64,000 nt of DNA. Origin: Cristatella mucedo. Lineage: Eukaryota; Bryozoa; Phylactolaemata; Cristatellidae. The notes beneath the pieces are model-generated. The model was not told where the DNA came from. It searched no databases and saw only the letters and a list, made by a program, of their open reading frames with translations. Of this stretch, positions 46,901 to 62,800 are shown in pieces (position 1 is the stretch's first letter; the number at the start of each line of letters is the position of its first letter). Location of the stretch: contig WPIO01000008.1 of assembly GCA_009760855.2 (NCBI GenBank), forward strand, positions 9,159,501 through 9,223,500, given 5' to 3'. Both the position numbers and the translations under genes were made by a program.

Positions 46901-49900
46901 ACGGTTACGTTCACTCGTCTTTTGGATACTTGCGACAGTGAGGATGCTGTCATTACGGTAAGCTGATTGAGGTCATGGTACAGAAAATCTCGATTGTATT
47001 CGGAACACTCTGTGCTATTATACTGAAATATCTTCTCTTGCAGCTTGAGCCGACTCTTACTGAGCTTGCTTAAAATATATAACCTTAGCTTGGGGTACTG
47101 TACAAGTGTTTGGTGTTAACGCATTTCTGTGAGCATGTGATTTGGCAAATTTTATTAAGGTATACTTTAAGTGATTGTTTTCGTATAGCGGTCCACGAGC
47201 TGACCGTCCACCGCAATCACTAGATCGCTTTTGCCTTTTTGTGATTTGACTATTGGAGCATCCGGCTTAAATTTATTCAGTCTCTTGCTCATAATTAGGT
47301 GCATGATAAGCTAATTAGCTTGAAGTAGGATACAAATTAAATGTCCATCTAAGGGAAATACAGAAGGTAATATGCGATTTGTCTACGCATGCCTGATAGA
47401 GTAGTTAACTATTCCTCGTGCAAACTCTGAATGGCTCCGATAAACTAGACCGAACAAAAATAAAATGAAGGAGCAAAAAAATTTAAAAAGCTTGCTAAAT
47501 ATACGCGATAATATTTCTAGTGACAAAACTGGTAGCAGCTATTTTTACACCTGTATTTCTGAACGCAATTTTAATTTGCGTAAAATTAAGCAATGCAAAT
47601 CAAACGTGGGCGAAGCACTTCTACAAGCGAGATTTTTGTGTGCCACAAAGCGCGAAGGGATTGTTGTTCGCTTGTGCTGGTTTATAGTTGAGTTGTCGTT
47701 CTACAAAGACTATTAAATTACGTCTGGCTAGAGCTTTAGCTACGTTGACTTCAGTCACACTAAGCAAAGCGCGCAGCTCACTGCCTGTGGACTCATTGAG
47801 TCATAGTAGTTCCGTAGCAGATTACAACGCAGCGACGAATTGCCGCTTAAAAGAAGTGCTCCATTTTTTTTACACTTGACGCAAGTGCGCCGTTTTGCAT
47901 CGTGACGGAATTTCTTGCTTTAATGACTAGAGAAATTGGGATTTGGTTTTAATTCATGCCTATAAAATAGTAGTTTGCCTAGGCTGGTCAAAGGGGAAAT
48001 GAAAGTGTCCTACATATGAGAAAGCGACGTAAACTTAAAGTCCTTGCTGAGCAATGCAGATGACTGGGCGTATAAGAATGTAGGATGTCGAAATACTCTG
48101 TTTATAAGAATAGCAGTTCCGCGTCACATATTTACTTTAGCTATAGTCTCACTCTGCGTGTGAGAACATTCAACCTATAAGAATATATATTTACGGTCCC
48201 GAGCGTATTCTTGTACGTGAAGTCAACAGTTTTTGAGTTACCGTGTTGAATTGCCACCATAGTCACTATTTTCACCCGTGACCATGCACGGGCAAATAAA
48301 CTAGTACCAACATATTTCTGTGGGGATACTTTTTTATTCACTAAATATCGCTCAGAAATGACTTTTCTGCATTGATGATCTGGAGCAAGCAGAAAAGACG
48401 AGTGACCTCTCGGAATATTGTCACATAGGAACGTGTTAAAAGCAGATTAGTGTATTCTTTCTTTGCCTAAATTGAATTGGAGAGCTGATTAGTCTCAAAA
48501 ACTACTTAATATGAAGGCAGCTAATTTATTGTAGCACAAGTAATGTTACGAACTAATAGTTAGCAGTAGCATAAGCAAAGCACTCTAAAAAGACTTCATC
48601 CAGAGAAAAATATTTCTTTTATCCTTCAAAAAACAAGCCGCAAGTAATTCCCAGAAAATTTGAAAATAAGGTGCCAGTGCCTACGAAGATTGCATTGGAC
48701 ATCTCATTCCAAGATTTGTATTTGTTTTATACAAGAGCATGACCATCCTAATAGTGAATGTTTATATTTTAAAAAGCAAATTCCTTGTTATGATACGGTT
48801 TTAATTTTGGCTTGTCAATCGCTATCTGCAGCCATAGTTAATAACATTCTACAGCTTCAAACTTATGAGAGTTTATAGAAACCCTTTACGCAACTGAACC
48901 AGCAGAATATTACTTCCTTCTCAATAAATAAGAGACTGCGAACGCTCCTACCATACTAGCAAATTTGAATTATAGTTTATTGAAGCGTTGGTAAAAGTGT
49001 CGTCGGATTAGCATAGTCGACTCTAGACCTTAGGATCTCCAGAATGTATTTTTAGTCCTCTCTAGTGAATAGATCTAATAATTAGATAATCTAATTATAT
49101 AATAATACTAGTAATAAAATATAATAATAGTTGGATCTAGTCCTCTCAATGACCTCTCTAGAGCTTAGGATCTCCAGAATCCCATTTAACGGGATTTTAA
49201 TATGATCGAAGCGTCAGTTGAAGTTCAGAAACCAATATTCGTTAAGCTAGATCACATTGCCGATTTTGTCCGACCCCAAGAAGATCGTTATTTTCAAGAT
49301 CAAACCTGCAGAAAAGCTTGCCAAAGCTGTGATTGTTGGAAAATTAGCTCAGGCAAACGTTGCGTGGCGAAGTTGCTGCTCTGTAACGTCTACGTTTTCT
49401 CTCAAACGTGAGGCTCTCTCTTAGCTCCGTGGATTCAAACGGCGACGAACCAATGCCATCTGAGTGAAAGTAAATAATCAAGAACTGAAAACCTCTATTT
49501 AAACTCAGTGTGACAGCTGATGTAATTGTATACCATAGCCTTTGGCACTTGGTCTTAGCCTCTACAAATTTGCTGGCACTTCACGATCCAGGTAGGTCGA
49601 GGGTTTAAGTCCTAAAAAAGTCAATTGTGTACTTGCTGTAGTGAATGGAATTAATTGCTGCCAAGGCTAACGTGTTTGAGTATCAATGGAGGTGCTTAGT
49701 AGGATGCCCTTTACTTTTTTCCATTGAAGTCTTTAAGCGTATTTTCTTGGGATTTCATCATGGTTATCCTTCTATTACCGAAATTAAAGCAATGTATGCT
49801 GTCTATTGAGTGCAAGAGTTCTATTAAGTAATCATCGACAGGAGCTGAGGGAATTGTGTTCTAAAATGAATATTTAGTGAGCACAGGAGCGCTTGACAAT

Positions 49901-50856
49901 CACACACTTGCAATCTATATCTCACACTATCAATCTATCAATCGCACTCTAATTCTCCTTTACGAGTGAATTTTGTAGGCCTATTGATCTCTTAATGCTG
50001 AGACGACTACTAATTGATGAGAAAAGTTAAACGATTACTCTACTTATAAGTGCCATTTTGCTCATTCTTTTCATTGTATCTTTAGATCTGTCAAAATTGT
50101 TTTATTTAAGTGTTAAATACACTTAGCAGGTTAATATATTTATTAACCCAGTATAATTTCAGCTAAAATTTTGCCTATGCACTGGAATCACTATCAAGAG
50201 CTAAAGACAACACAAAACTGAGCGAGGTAATGGCACAGCTTTACCTTATGCAAGAATCTAGGAGTAATGCACGTTTACGTACCAGGAGACACATTATGTT
50301 CAGGTATAGGCAGCATTTAAAAAAGTTCAGAATTTTTTAATTAACTATGGCATATCGAGTCTTCGCACGTTATTCATAACCATGCTCGGTAGAAATATAA
50401 ATTTGTTCATTTATTAATTTACATTTTGACGTAGGAAGACGTAACCTTTTCTCACTACTGCCTCAATATACCATATACATGCATGCATAGGCAGTCAGCA
50501 ACTCGTAGGCGTGGTCCCGAATTAAAAGAAATCTTTTTAAGCTGTATGTGGATTCGATTTCTCGTCCCAGGCTATATCAAAGGTAATGTCGTATCTCGAC
50601 AGCTCATTTTAATCTAATATGCTAAAGGGAAGGTGAAGCTATAAGAGCCTATATTGAGGGTCAAAGGAATTTCAGACCCGATCGCCTATTAATATGAGCT
50701 GAGGACCGTTGGCAAGGATGTCACTGGAGGTCTCGAGATCATCCACAGCTCGAGGCGAAGCTCTTCATCAGCAACGAATCTCATGACGGTCGTAAATCTC
50801 GAGACGGTCACCAGCTATTCTGTATTTCTAAATTTTATGTTCGTATCTGCAATTAC

Positions 50857-50892
<36 letters not shown>

Positions 50893-53800
50893 TGTTCTGA
50901 AGTATTCAATATAACCTTTTATCAATGTTGCTGCAAGCAACGTCTTTGTTACCAATACCAATGTAAAAAGACATACTTTGAGACTCTTTCAAAAAGTGAC
51001 CTTCCAAACCGGCATCCGTGAATCACCTTGCTTACAACTAGCATACCCCAAAATTTCACCCTCAAGTCAGGGTGTTTATGGGTCTTCTCTGATCATGGTA
51101 GACCTTCGAGAACCCAGTAAATAATTTGATCTTCGTTTATGCGACAGGAGGATAAAACCTTTGCACGTAGTACTGCCGAAGATTTTTTTAAACTTTATAT
51201 TAGCAACTATTCTCTAATGCACCAATTTCCTAAAAGAACGGTGCCCAATATGAGCTCAAGTGATTAAAATCTATCCTAGATATATTTTTTAGTACTTTGA
51301 GAATATTTCTCTCCGGACGAAAATAATGCAACTTGTAGTTTTTAGGTGATTTTTTCTTCTCTGTATACATTAAATGTTGGTCAAATTACAGAGTACGAAA
51401 CTTGATTCTTTAGTTGTTCTAGTGCAATCTGGAATTGTCAATGAATGAAAGTACAAGATCAGGCGCCAGCAGAGTCTATTTAACTTCTCGATGGTATTCA
51501 CACAAGGTGCTGAGCTATCTAGCAAAAATGGAAAATATTTACCGAGCAAATCGTTCAAGCAAGTGATGAAGCGATTGGTTCTTTAACGTGAATCACCGGG
51601 TGAAAATTGAAGAAAATTAAATTCCAAATATATTTTAGTCCACTGAGGGTTGCGACGTGGAACTTCCACTCTTATCATTCGACCGTATTTTCTAAATCTG
51701 AAAAAGCTACATATTTCATCTCGTATGGCTGGCTGCTGAAAGCAGTTTATTTTAAAAGCTTCCAGATACTTTGATTTACCGTTCGTACCTTCTTCTTTTC
51801 CCTGTTCCTGGAGAATCCATGCACACAGTGGTCAAAATTGGGATGTGGTCGAGCTGTCAGTTCAAGGCCACGTTGGATCAAGGCCACGGTCTTCTTACTC
51901 GCTTTGTTCCTTCTTTTTCTGTCGATGATGGGACCCCCAACCCGCATGCTGTAAGCTTGTGCCACATTCACTAATCTTCTGTATCTTCAGAACATCAGAT
52001 CTAGATGTCATGTTCCAAAAAAACCTTTTACTCGACGGCCACATCAGCTAGACGTTCAAGTATTTGCACTATCAACTAAATGAACCTGCAAAATGTTTTT
52101 GTTGGCCCGTGTACTTTCTCAACTCATCTAGACCTCGGTATCTAACTTATCACAGCTATTCCGGCTCGTGATTAAAGGCACGTGCGATGTGCACAACTCT
52201 GCAGTCAGGTTTGTCACAAGTGAACTTTAAAATCGCTATATTACATACACTAGTTCAAGCTGGCCTCGATTGGGTCGTCATAACTCGATGAATGGTTTCA
52301 TCAAATAATGCATACATTTTCAATTTTCCTAATAATGTCGCTTCACCCTAAATATTTATTCTATTTCTCATTAGGCTCTGCAGCATACGACAGGTTCTAC
52401 AGATTTAAGTCTTTTAGCTTAGCCTTTGAGCAGTCTCAAATCTGTAGGGGTTAGTGCCTTTAGCCTGAATACTCCCTCAGCCTAGAAATACCACATCGCA
52501 TCACAACATCATCATAGTTGAAGATGTGGAAAAAAGGTTAATAGTGTGCCATGTTTCTCGTAGTATTTACTAGGCTCCTGTAATTAATTGTTATTTGTGT
52601 GGTTTTGCTCACTGAAGTTGTTCATATGATCACTAACCAGCTAAAAGATTTCTCGTGGTGCACTTCTAAAGTGTGTAGAAAGAGATTCGGTTCCCTTGGA
52701 CTCTGTAAAATGTTTCATTATTACTATTACCATAATTGATATGCTTTCTGGTATTTTGAATAGATCATGTGTGCTAGCTCTTCAAAATATATGCATACAT
52801 TATTCCTTAAGCAAACTTAGCGATCTGCATTGGCAATATTAGTACTCGAGGTATAATAAAGTGAGCTACTCATCGAGAGTCTGAAAGCTGTACAGCTGCT
52901 TTAGGTCTGGAGTTTCAAGCATGTGGTACGTCCATTGAGCTTTAGTAAAATACTGTTCCTGTTACAGCCTTATACGACTAAAGTCATCTACTCCTACGGG
53001 GATTTAGATGCGACAGGCACGCCTACGTATCACGGGCCCGTACACCGCGGTGCCTACAGCATGCTCTTGCTCAATGCAGAGCCAGCTCAAGCTAACGACA
53101 CAGGCGTGTTTTATATAGACCCTGTGCCACAACTGGTAAGCGATCGCAAATATGTGATGAGGTTTTTTCTGTTGACTGTCTTAGTGTGTATTATATTTGA
53201 CTGTTTTAGCGTGTATTGTATTTCGAATTTACACTTTAGGTAACAGTGCCTGCTAATTCAACGACCACATACTGGTGCTCCATAGTTAGACTGCCCGCCA
53301 CGCAGAACAAGAGCCATATAATCGGGGTAAGTTTACACTGACATTGCTCGTCTGGACGGTTTGACCCTCACCACGACTAAAATCTATGCACAAAGCACAC
53401 ATCTTCACAATTTTAAGTGTTGCACTGCAAGTATGTGTCACTTCCATTTGAACTTGACAGATGATGGCTGTCTATTAATTGTAAATAAAAAGACGGTATG
53501 CAGTTTTCAAACTGATACAACTTAAGAGCTTTTGTCAACGAGATTTGAACATGTAGTAGCTTCAATGTAAAGTGGGCTACGGCCTTCACTCTAGATGTCT
53601 CTAGTATTAGCGAAAAAGATGGAAGCAGTCTCAACCATACTGGAAAATCCCAGAAATCGTCAATATTTGAACCCATCAAATGGCATTGCTTAATGACCAA
53701 TCAAGACTCGAGATGAAACATCTATTGTAAGAGTGTGATGCTTCTCAAAGAGCAGAGCACAAACAGAGGGTAACTTGCCGCCTGAATCTCTCTTTATCTC

Positions 53801-56800
53801 TTGAAGTGAGCTTGATAGTAATGATGGCGCAGGAAGTGACTCGAGAATCCCATTCTTATTGCCGACCAAACTTTCATAGTTGCATGCTCTTGCAGACCTC
53901 ACAAATTTATTTAAATAACAAAGTGCTGCCATTAAGTTAATTTTGAAAACTGTTTATCACGATGCCACAGTTTCTTGTGATGTGAGCTGTCATTTTAGTG
54001 AAGATTTCAAATATTCTAAGGAAGAGTCACGTGCATCACAAGGGTTGAAAGATTCCGGCCTCGTTCTAGCAATTGAAATTGGAAATCGTGGTTGAGCTAG
54101 GCCATTTAAAATTTAGATTCTCGTTAACAAAGCAGCAGACAAAAAAATCTCTGGTCGCAGTCACAGTGGTGCTGTAGGAATGTGTAGACGACTTTTGGTC
54201 TTAACACATCTGGGGACACAAAGAGGTTAAAGTTGGATCCACCGTTCAGCTAGCTATGAAGAAACTGAGCGGCTAAGGGTCCTAGAGACAGCAGACCGAA
54301 ACTACTTCCTAGTCTGATAATTTCGCAGAGCCTCACCACATTAGTCAAAGACGACTGAAAATCAAATTTCTCAGATTTCAAAGACAATTCTAAATGCTCC
54401 TTTGGCATTTTATGTTGAGGCCTTATGTTCTTATTTGATTGATGCCAAGACCTGTATATATTAGTCTAAAAAGACTTCAGAGCAAAGCTAAATACTTGTA
54501 TAGTGATTTCAGTAGGCAACCCTAATGCAGGTATGTATTCATCCATGTCAATGACTCCATTAGGAAGCAAAGACTATAGAGGTATTTAGAGGGTGAATTT
54601 GTTCTGAAGACTCAAGTTTTCAGAGACTTTGAGTGCATGTCAAGTCAAAAAACCTAAAATTTGAGAATCTAAGGGCTCTATCGAAGATAATGGACAGAAG
54701 TTAACCATCTTCGCATCAACTTAAAGAGCTGATATGGGCCTGAATTATTTTCTAGAGAGGAGCCGTAATCTAATTTAAATAACAATACAATTATCTTAAC
54801 GAGAATAGAACATATTTTCTATTTAAGATAACAGCACAATTATCAATGGTTTTAACTTGAAACGTTATTTCTCAGAATATTCTTACCAGTAGCAGTATGA
54901 AATTGTAATGCTTGCAAAATATTATGGACTAAATCCATTTGTGATTAGCCGTCTAGGAACTCTTAGCACCTGGCTCTGCAAAATACAATATATTGAGCTA
55001 GTTTGACTATATAAGATGAAGTTCTAGATAACAATGCGTCTTCTTTGTGATTCTCTTGTGCCTGTACATCCCAACCAAAAGAACTGCTAATATGGTGTAG
55101 CTAGAACGTCCTGCAGATACTAGATATTTTCATACAACGCTTTTAGTGCTCGAAAATAATTGTTGGCCATTCACTTTGTGGACTTGTCTTATTAGAAAGT
55201 TTACCCTCTTTGATCAGAGGGCTGGGTGTGTCTAAGTGGTGCATTTATCTTTGCAAGTTCTTAAATTACAGATAGAACCAGTAATATGGACGAACAACAC
55301 TGACATAGTGCACCATATTCTTGTGTATGGATGCAATTCCCCAAACCTGAACTTCACAAGCTACGACTGTTTTTTTAATCCAGCTGGAGACGGCGGAAAT
55401 GGGATTCTCTGCCAAAGCCTTATTGGAATGTGGGCAGTTGGAGCACTTGTGAGTAAAGTTAAATCGTAGCAGTCAGGTGCAGATTGATTTATTAAAAGAA
55501 ATTTAAGATGCTGTAATCTCTCGAAGACAAAGCTAACTTCTTTATTATTTCAAAGTTACGAAAGTCAAAATGGCGGTTCAGGCACTAAAATCTTTCGCGA
55601 AAAACATTGCCTTGCCACAGGTGCTAGACTTAGCAAGTACCTGATCAAATACTTTCGAAACTAGTGCTTTGAAGCGCAGACTGCGAGTTTTCAAAGAAAC
55701 TGTGCCGCCTCATATATTTAGACACAAAGCAAAACATGATAGCAGTCAATATGCCACCCTGGCTTAGAACAAAGGTAACGTGCTCGTCATCAACGACCAA
55801 GGTCATGGCTCCAGCAGTGAGGCATATCTAAAGCTACTCGACTGCTATTGATATATGGTAAAGCACTAGCTGATGACATAATATATCTAGTTAAAAATAA
55901 ACAAAGTTGTGCTGTTATATATATATTTTTTTGTGCAATGCCCTACCATAAGCTTGAAAATAATGGCAAATGTATTTCTGTAATCAAATTAAATTAGATT
56001 TTTATTTATTTTAGTAATTTGAAATATAACTGCACACTTTTCCTAAAACTTATTTTAAGGGGATCTTGCATGCAGAAGTTATGCTGTGCTCTCCAACGAA
56101 AATGTGATCACCTAATAAGAAAATTGACTGCAACAAGAAACAAGTAGGTAGTCCTAAGACTCCAGAAGTTGGCAGACCAGATAATCCTGAATGCTCTAGA
56201 TTTTGAGTTTCTTGCTTCCTAATTTAACGTGATAACGTCATTGACGTCACAGGAAAAGTTTTAGCAGATAATTAGATTAAAAACAGTCTAGCTTTCATTG
56301 CTTCTTTGTTAATTGGATGATGGTTGATCAAATGTCTGAGATCTGCGGCTTTTATAAAGCGATTCAATTTGTCTGTAATTTTATTTCCGATATTAACTTA
56401 CCAAATCACATCCATTCATGCACACAAATTTAGAACTTGAATTATTTATCTTGAGTAATATATTATTATCCACGAGCCTGTGATTTCGCAATGCTTGGAG
56501 TTAATGTGCTCATTTTTAAATCCATAAACCATCAGTTATACATAAATTGAGCACTTATTAGCAGCAGAAGAAAACTTCACAATGTGTTTGAACATTTCCT
56601 GTGGACTATTTCATCATTCATTAAGGCGCTACTGTACCTCAGTTTACACTCGACTTCTAGCCGACGTCATCTCCAAGAAGAATGTAAACTTTCGCTTCTC
56701 CGACCATGAGACACAGCTATATATATGCTCTAATCCGTCCCAGCCTTAGAGTAAGGAAAAGTTTCAACTTCTTGGCTGCATGCATTTCTGACATTCGCAT

Positions 56801-59800
56801 ATGAAGGAAAAAAACTTTCTCAAATTAAGTAAAGCAAATTTGATTAATTAGCTGTAGGAAAACTTACTGTGACCCTGCAAATACAAAACAGCATTACTCC
56901 CATAGCATCTTCTCGAAAACTGGATTTTCTGTTCCAAAATAATCTTGTAGTGGATGAAAGTATCAGCTACCAAGGTCAATTGTACCTACTTTCCGATACG
57001 TCATATTGCTCAAACTTGGGCCTTGCTAGACAGGGATTTTACATCCACATTAGTCAAGACATTTGTAACATACTGTCTCACCTTCTGTAATTTTTGCAAA
57101 CAGGTTTAGCACCCGATGCCGTCAAGCGCTTACAGTTCGTGCAAAGCTCTGCGGCAAGGCTTGTCTGCCGTTATTTCTGCAGTTGCTTCAGGAAATTACT
57201 TCTCCCGACCTGCACTAGTTACCTATAGGCGAGAGGATCTTCCTTCAAGGCTTTGTAACTCCAAGTCAAGTTCCTTCATGTTCGTGCTCTCACCTATCTA
57301 TCAGAGTAACTCACTGATTAAACTAGACATCACACTACACACTATTCTGACTCAAATAATTCAGCTGCACTTCGAACGAACCTTAAATCTAATGAATAAT
57401 AATAATAATACATTTGTATAACGCTCTCAGAGAACTGAACCTCTTTCTAGGCACTTTTCAAATGCTGTATAGAAAGCATTACCAAATGATCGGTGGTAAT
57501 GACCACTAGCAGCAGGCAATGAAGACAAAAATATTTGTAATTTTGCTTCCAAATCCTGGAATTACTCTCGTCTGATGTCAAAACATGTGATGAAATGATA
57601 ACGTTTAACATTAAGCTAGAACGCATCTTTGCATTCTTTCATTCGTTTGTGTCCCTGTGAATTGTCCTTTGTCGTGTTTATGCTTGCTGATATTCTTTAT
57701 GTTATCACTAATCGTATCGACATATTCTTTAAAGATTGTGCAACTTGCATTAGGAGAGATCAATTTTTGAAGGACTTTTAACTTCAGAAAGCATTGAAGG
57801 CACTATCCACAAAATAAAATGTAATCCTAATATCAGTGAGGCAGAACCTCTGATCGTGGGGAAAGGGTATTGGTGATGCCCTAGCGGTGGCTCAATGCTG
57901 GCACTGCAGAAAGGTGGCTGCTGGGCAGAGGCCGCTCTCCGGCCTAGGTTAGCCGCTCCGGCATGCCAAAGGTTAGCGGCTCCGGCGTGCCTCCTCCGAG
58001 CGGCTGTCACGTAGCCTGTATGCCAGTGAGCACTTCCTACTTTGTCGCCTAGCTGGTTTAGCCCAGCAGTTAAGGTGCTTGCCCCAACCTAACATGGCCA
58101 AGGTCGTGTGGCCTCTGATAGTACTTCCTGTTGATTATCATACATTTATCAGTGACGGAGGCAAGCAGCTTGTTATCAGAAATTTGATGAAATTTTAGTT
58201 CTTATTATTGCTTTACTGCACTACCATGCAGAAAGGTTGGCCGCCTTTAAATTCTATTTGATAAAGTATGGAAAAGAATTGTCACAGAATACTGTAGGCT
58301 TAATTGTGCAGCGATCTTTTTTAGAAAGTAAATAACTAATTTGGGGTTCACTTTGTAATTCAACACGCATTTGTCATATGATGAAAGTAAGCTTGTATCT
58401 GATATTTTTTAAGTAATTTGTATAGTGCAATGCAATTCGTAAAAATAATAAAAAGTGAAAAAATATATTTAAAAGATAAAAATTTGTTATTATATATAGT
58501 TATCTAGGTCAATATGACAATCATCTACGAAAAAATAAGATTTAGCTTAAAATCCTTTAACCAACTGTTGATGCAGATTTCGTTGAGAAAATATTCTTCT
58601 ATGTTTCACTTATTAAGGTCTAGATAGAAATTGTAAGCTAATACAACTATATTATTCATATGAGCTTAAATTCGGAAAAGGTAAAAGGCTTCCTAAGGAT
58701 TCAAACTTGTGAGTGCCGTTCCTACAAGGATATATAATCAATTGAAACTTTATGGCTTTAACCGCTTGATTATAAGTTTTCTTGCTTTTAATATCCTGGG
58801 AAGCTAAATTTGATTTCACGCTCCTGTGGTAACGACGGTAGGTATTTTATGTTTACTTTTGAGGATACGCATTAAAAACATTTTGGGCTTAATATTTTGG
58901 GCAGGCAGGTACACAAGACCATTCTTACTTAAGCTGCATTTGTATTCAGTGGGAATATGTTGCATTTTTTAGTAATATAAACGTGCAAATAAGCCTCAAT
59001 ACTGTTATTATTTAACTAACCAGCAAAAGCATATCAAGAATCTCAAAGCAGTAAGACTCAGCTAATTTTACCGATGAAGTAACCTATTTCCCAACCACCG
59101 CACAAACAATTATGTTTTCTTATAGGCTTACAGTATACCAAGTGAAGCTGGTATACCAATAGGTGGAGGCTATGGTCCTGATTTTGTCCTCATTCAGACA
59201 CACTATAACAACCCGGGCGCTCAAGCAGGTAAGAAATGGGCTGGGGTTCAAGCACGCTGAAGACGTCACTGTACTATTTATAGTTCGTATGCTAGTCTTG
59301 AAAGTCGAAAATTGTTATAACTCCGGTACTATTATTTGTAAAAGTGCACCACTTTGTTCATAACATAAAGAAAATGATGGTGTGACAGTGTAAAAATATT
59401 AAAAGCGTACGAACTTAAAAATCCTAAGAAAACATATTGCTATGCCTACAAGGAAAGCTCTTAATCTGTATGCTTGAGAAATAAATCAAAGGATGCATGC
59501 TATTAGAATTGGTCTCATCACTTGAACCATCTAGACGGCAGTTTTAACCAGCTAAATTTATGTGTACATTTATATATATATATTTATTTATTTATTTATT
59601 TATTTATTTATATTTAAATATATATCTATGAAGTTTTTTGTATACATGAGAGTTATTGAACCAAAAGTGTATGTAGGTGTATGCAATTGAGATAAATCTC
59701 AGCAGATTGGGTATAGCACTAAAGCACAGGTACCACTAGCAGCACTTAGCGGTAATAGTGGCCCTAAACTGACTCATAGTTCATAAAAGTTATTGTGTCC

Positions 59801-62800
59801 TTATAATAAAATTCTACAATACAATCACAATTCTTCAGCATTCCCAAATGAATTGAATGCCAACTTAAAAGTAATTGTGCCATCTGTAGTCAATTTCATG
59901 TGTGTGTACACCTGAACGTGCCACGCCGTCAGCTAGTTTTAGACAACGTCGAGAAATGATGGTGGGTTCTTTTCGAAAATCACCTTGAAGCTGTGCGACA
60001 AAGGGGAAAATTTTGACCTACATGCTTAACGAATATTTCATCTTAGCAGCGCTTCCATAAAAGCGTGGTAGCCACCTGTGGTTGGGTTGTTGATGAGCTG
60101 TCTAGTGGCTGAGAGTTGAGTAGGGTCTGGGGGCGCCGATTCCTGATTGTCATGATGATGAGCTGAGAATAATGATGGAGCTGATGGAGATGACAGTTCT
60201 GACTCTTCCTTTAACTCAGCCTCGAAGTTATGCTCTGTGTAACCCAATTAAATCATTATGTGTGAGGCTCAATTCAGTTGGTGCGACAAAAGCAAGTTGA
60301 TCTGAGCCGGAAAGACTTAGCTTCTTTCGAAAGCTATATTTGAATACGAGAACATCTTAAATTCACGTCGCTTTAGAAGCATTACATTTTAACCTAGCTG
60401 ATTTTGCTTTAATCGTGATTATAAATTTGTACCATCAAAAAAGTTTCAATTAAATTTCGATATAGCTTTGAGCAAAGTTCGATTGAGATAATCAATTTTT
60501 AGGCAAACCATTTTCAGTAACTTTGCAGTTTCAACCATGGTTCGATCATTATTTCAAAAATTATCAAATTCCAGAATTACTTTTTCTCCTAGAGTGCTAT
60601 ATAAATGAATCTAAAGGTATATTTAAATATATATAGGTTAAATAAAGACAAAGACCAATGAAAATATATCGCCCATACCATTTCAAATTATAATAAGCAT
60701 TTCATGATACATGGACGCCGTTTAATATTTTTATTTAAAGCTCCTAAACAGTTCTGCTTGGCTCTAGATTAAAAATGCCACTTTGTTAAAAGCTGTATTG
60801 CTGGCGGTCGAAAAATAAATAACGTCGAAATACTTCTATGTTTCATTGTATTTAAGAATAACTCTTTCGTCATTAAATACTGAGATAGCATGAAAATGGC
60901 GTGATTTCATGCACTTGCATAGTAGTCTATTTTTCACTGTGCCAAAGAACTAATTTACAGAAAAACTTGTGACACCCACTATACAATTTCGCAGTTACTT
61001 TATTAGCGTGTGGCACTGTGAACAAGAATTTTTTTTTTCTACAGGGAGAACAGATGCATCGCGCTTACGCTTCAAAGTGACGCCAACACTTCGAGAATAT
61101 GACGCCGGAATAATCCAAACTGGAGTCATTAATGGCATATTTGTGCCACCGAATACGGCCTCAATGAATGTTGCCGGCTATTGCTCTGATAATGTCCTTA
61201 GTTCTTTGGTAAGTGAACCTAATTTAAGACTATGACACCATTCTAGCCAATCTTTCACCTCTAAGATATTTTAATTCATCTCCTCATACTTCAATTTCAT
61301 TTAAATCAACAGTGTTACAAAAATGCAAGATAATCTAAAAATTAATGGGCGAAGGTGAATTCTAGTGAAGTGATACTTAAAAAAATAAAGATAGCATTAA
61401 AAATATCAGATGTTTAGTTCTTAATAATAAAAGAATTTTGAAGGACCAAATAAATTGACTAGAAGACAGTTGAGTAACAAAAAATAATAGTACATGCATA
61501 ATTTCAGCGAGTACTTGAATGAATATTAAAAATATCTAGTAAGCAAATTTTTTTTTCTTGTCTGAGATATATTGTACTTCCAATTAATGATTAGGTCCAC
61601 GCTTGATACGCACAAGATTTTACGCCACAGTGTCAAGGGAATATGAGGCTACTTAAAATTAAGTTTAGAGAACTATACTCATAGTAATTGTTGATTCGAA
61701 AATAGATAATTTAAGTGATGTTCAGGAATTTAAGTGGTTTCCACACATTAGGCCCACTTGTACTTGCATCCGCTGATGCAGAAAACTTCACATGAGCCAA
61801 AAAGATTTTAAGGAAGCTCTGTAATATACTAGATTAAAGATGATCCGAGATGCTATTAGGGGCAGCCTTAAAATTGTGTGCTTCAACGGCTATGTTTCCA
61901 TAAGTCGTCGCTTTATTGTTAAACCAGACGGCTGATTCGTCCATACGATTAGCCTAGCTAGCAGAAGTGGTCCAACTAAAAATTTTGTTTATGTTTTAAT
62001 GATCAATTCTACAAAGGAATTAATATTTATTATTCGTAACATTGCTAACACGATTAATCATTTATGCGTAGGCCGATGCAACTTGTAAATATGTTCACTC
62101 TATAATCTCCACTGTGTTCTATTCCAAAAAATCCAGTAGGATATACATATGAAATATTCGGCCTAATCAAATTACATAACTAATTTTGGATCCGCAATGT
62201 GTAATTGCAAGATGTTAGTTTAGTTTTTGATTATTAAAATAAAAATTTTAATTAGAATAAAAGGCTAATCCTACCAGTATTTTTACTTATGCAAAGGCAT
62301 CCTGAGCAAATTTATTAATTCTGCCCATTTATTAATTCTGTCCGGGTTCTTTTCCAGTTCTTTCTCTTTGCAGCCACTGAGAGCTTTAGTAAACTCGCAT
62401 GAGCTTTTTAGTCCAACAGTGCTTTCCACATGAATAGTTTGAAATTTATAAACAAGGCACTGTATACGTATATTCTTGATCTTAATGTTTTAGACGAGCT
62501 TCTGGGTAGGCATGTGACATAATTTATTCATGTACATTGCAGAATGCGCTTTCTAAATGCGATGTCTCTAAAATTGTGTGCAAAAACATATTTTTCTGCT
62601 CTTAAGTAAGTTGTTTTTCACCTTTAATGCTTAGAATATGCCAGTAACAGGCATCAAGGTATTCGCTGTCGCTCTGCATTCACACCTCTTGGGACGGGCA
62701 ATCTCTCTCCGCCAATTCAGACAGCAGCAACAGCTTCCAGTAATTACAGCCGATCCTAACTACGATTTCAATTACCAGGATATCAGAGCACTCAGTAACT

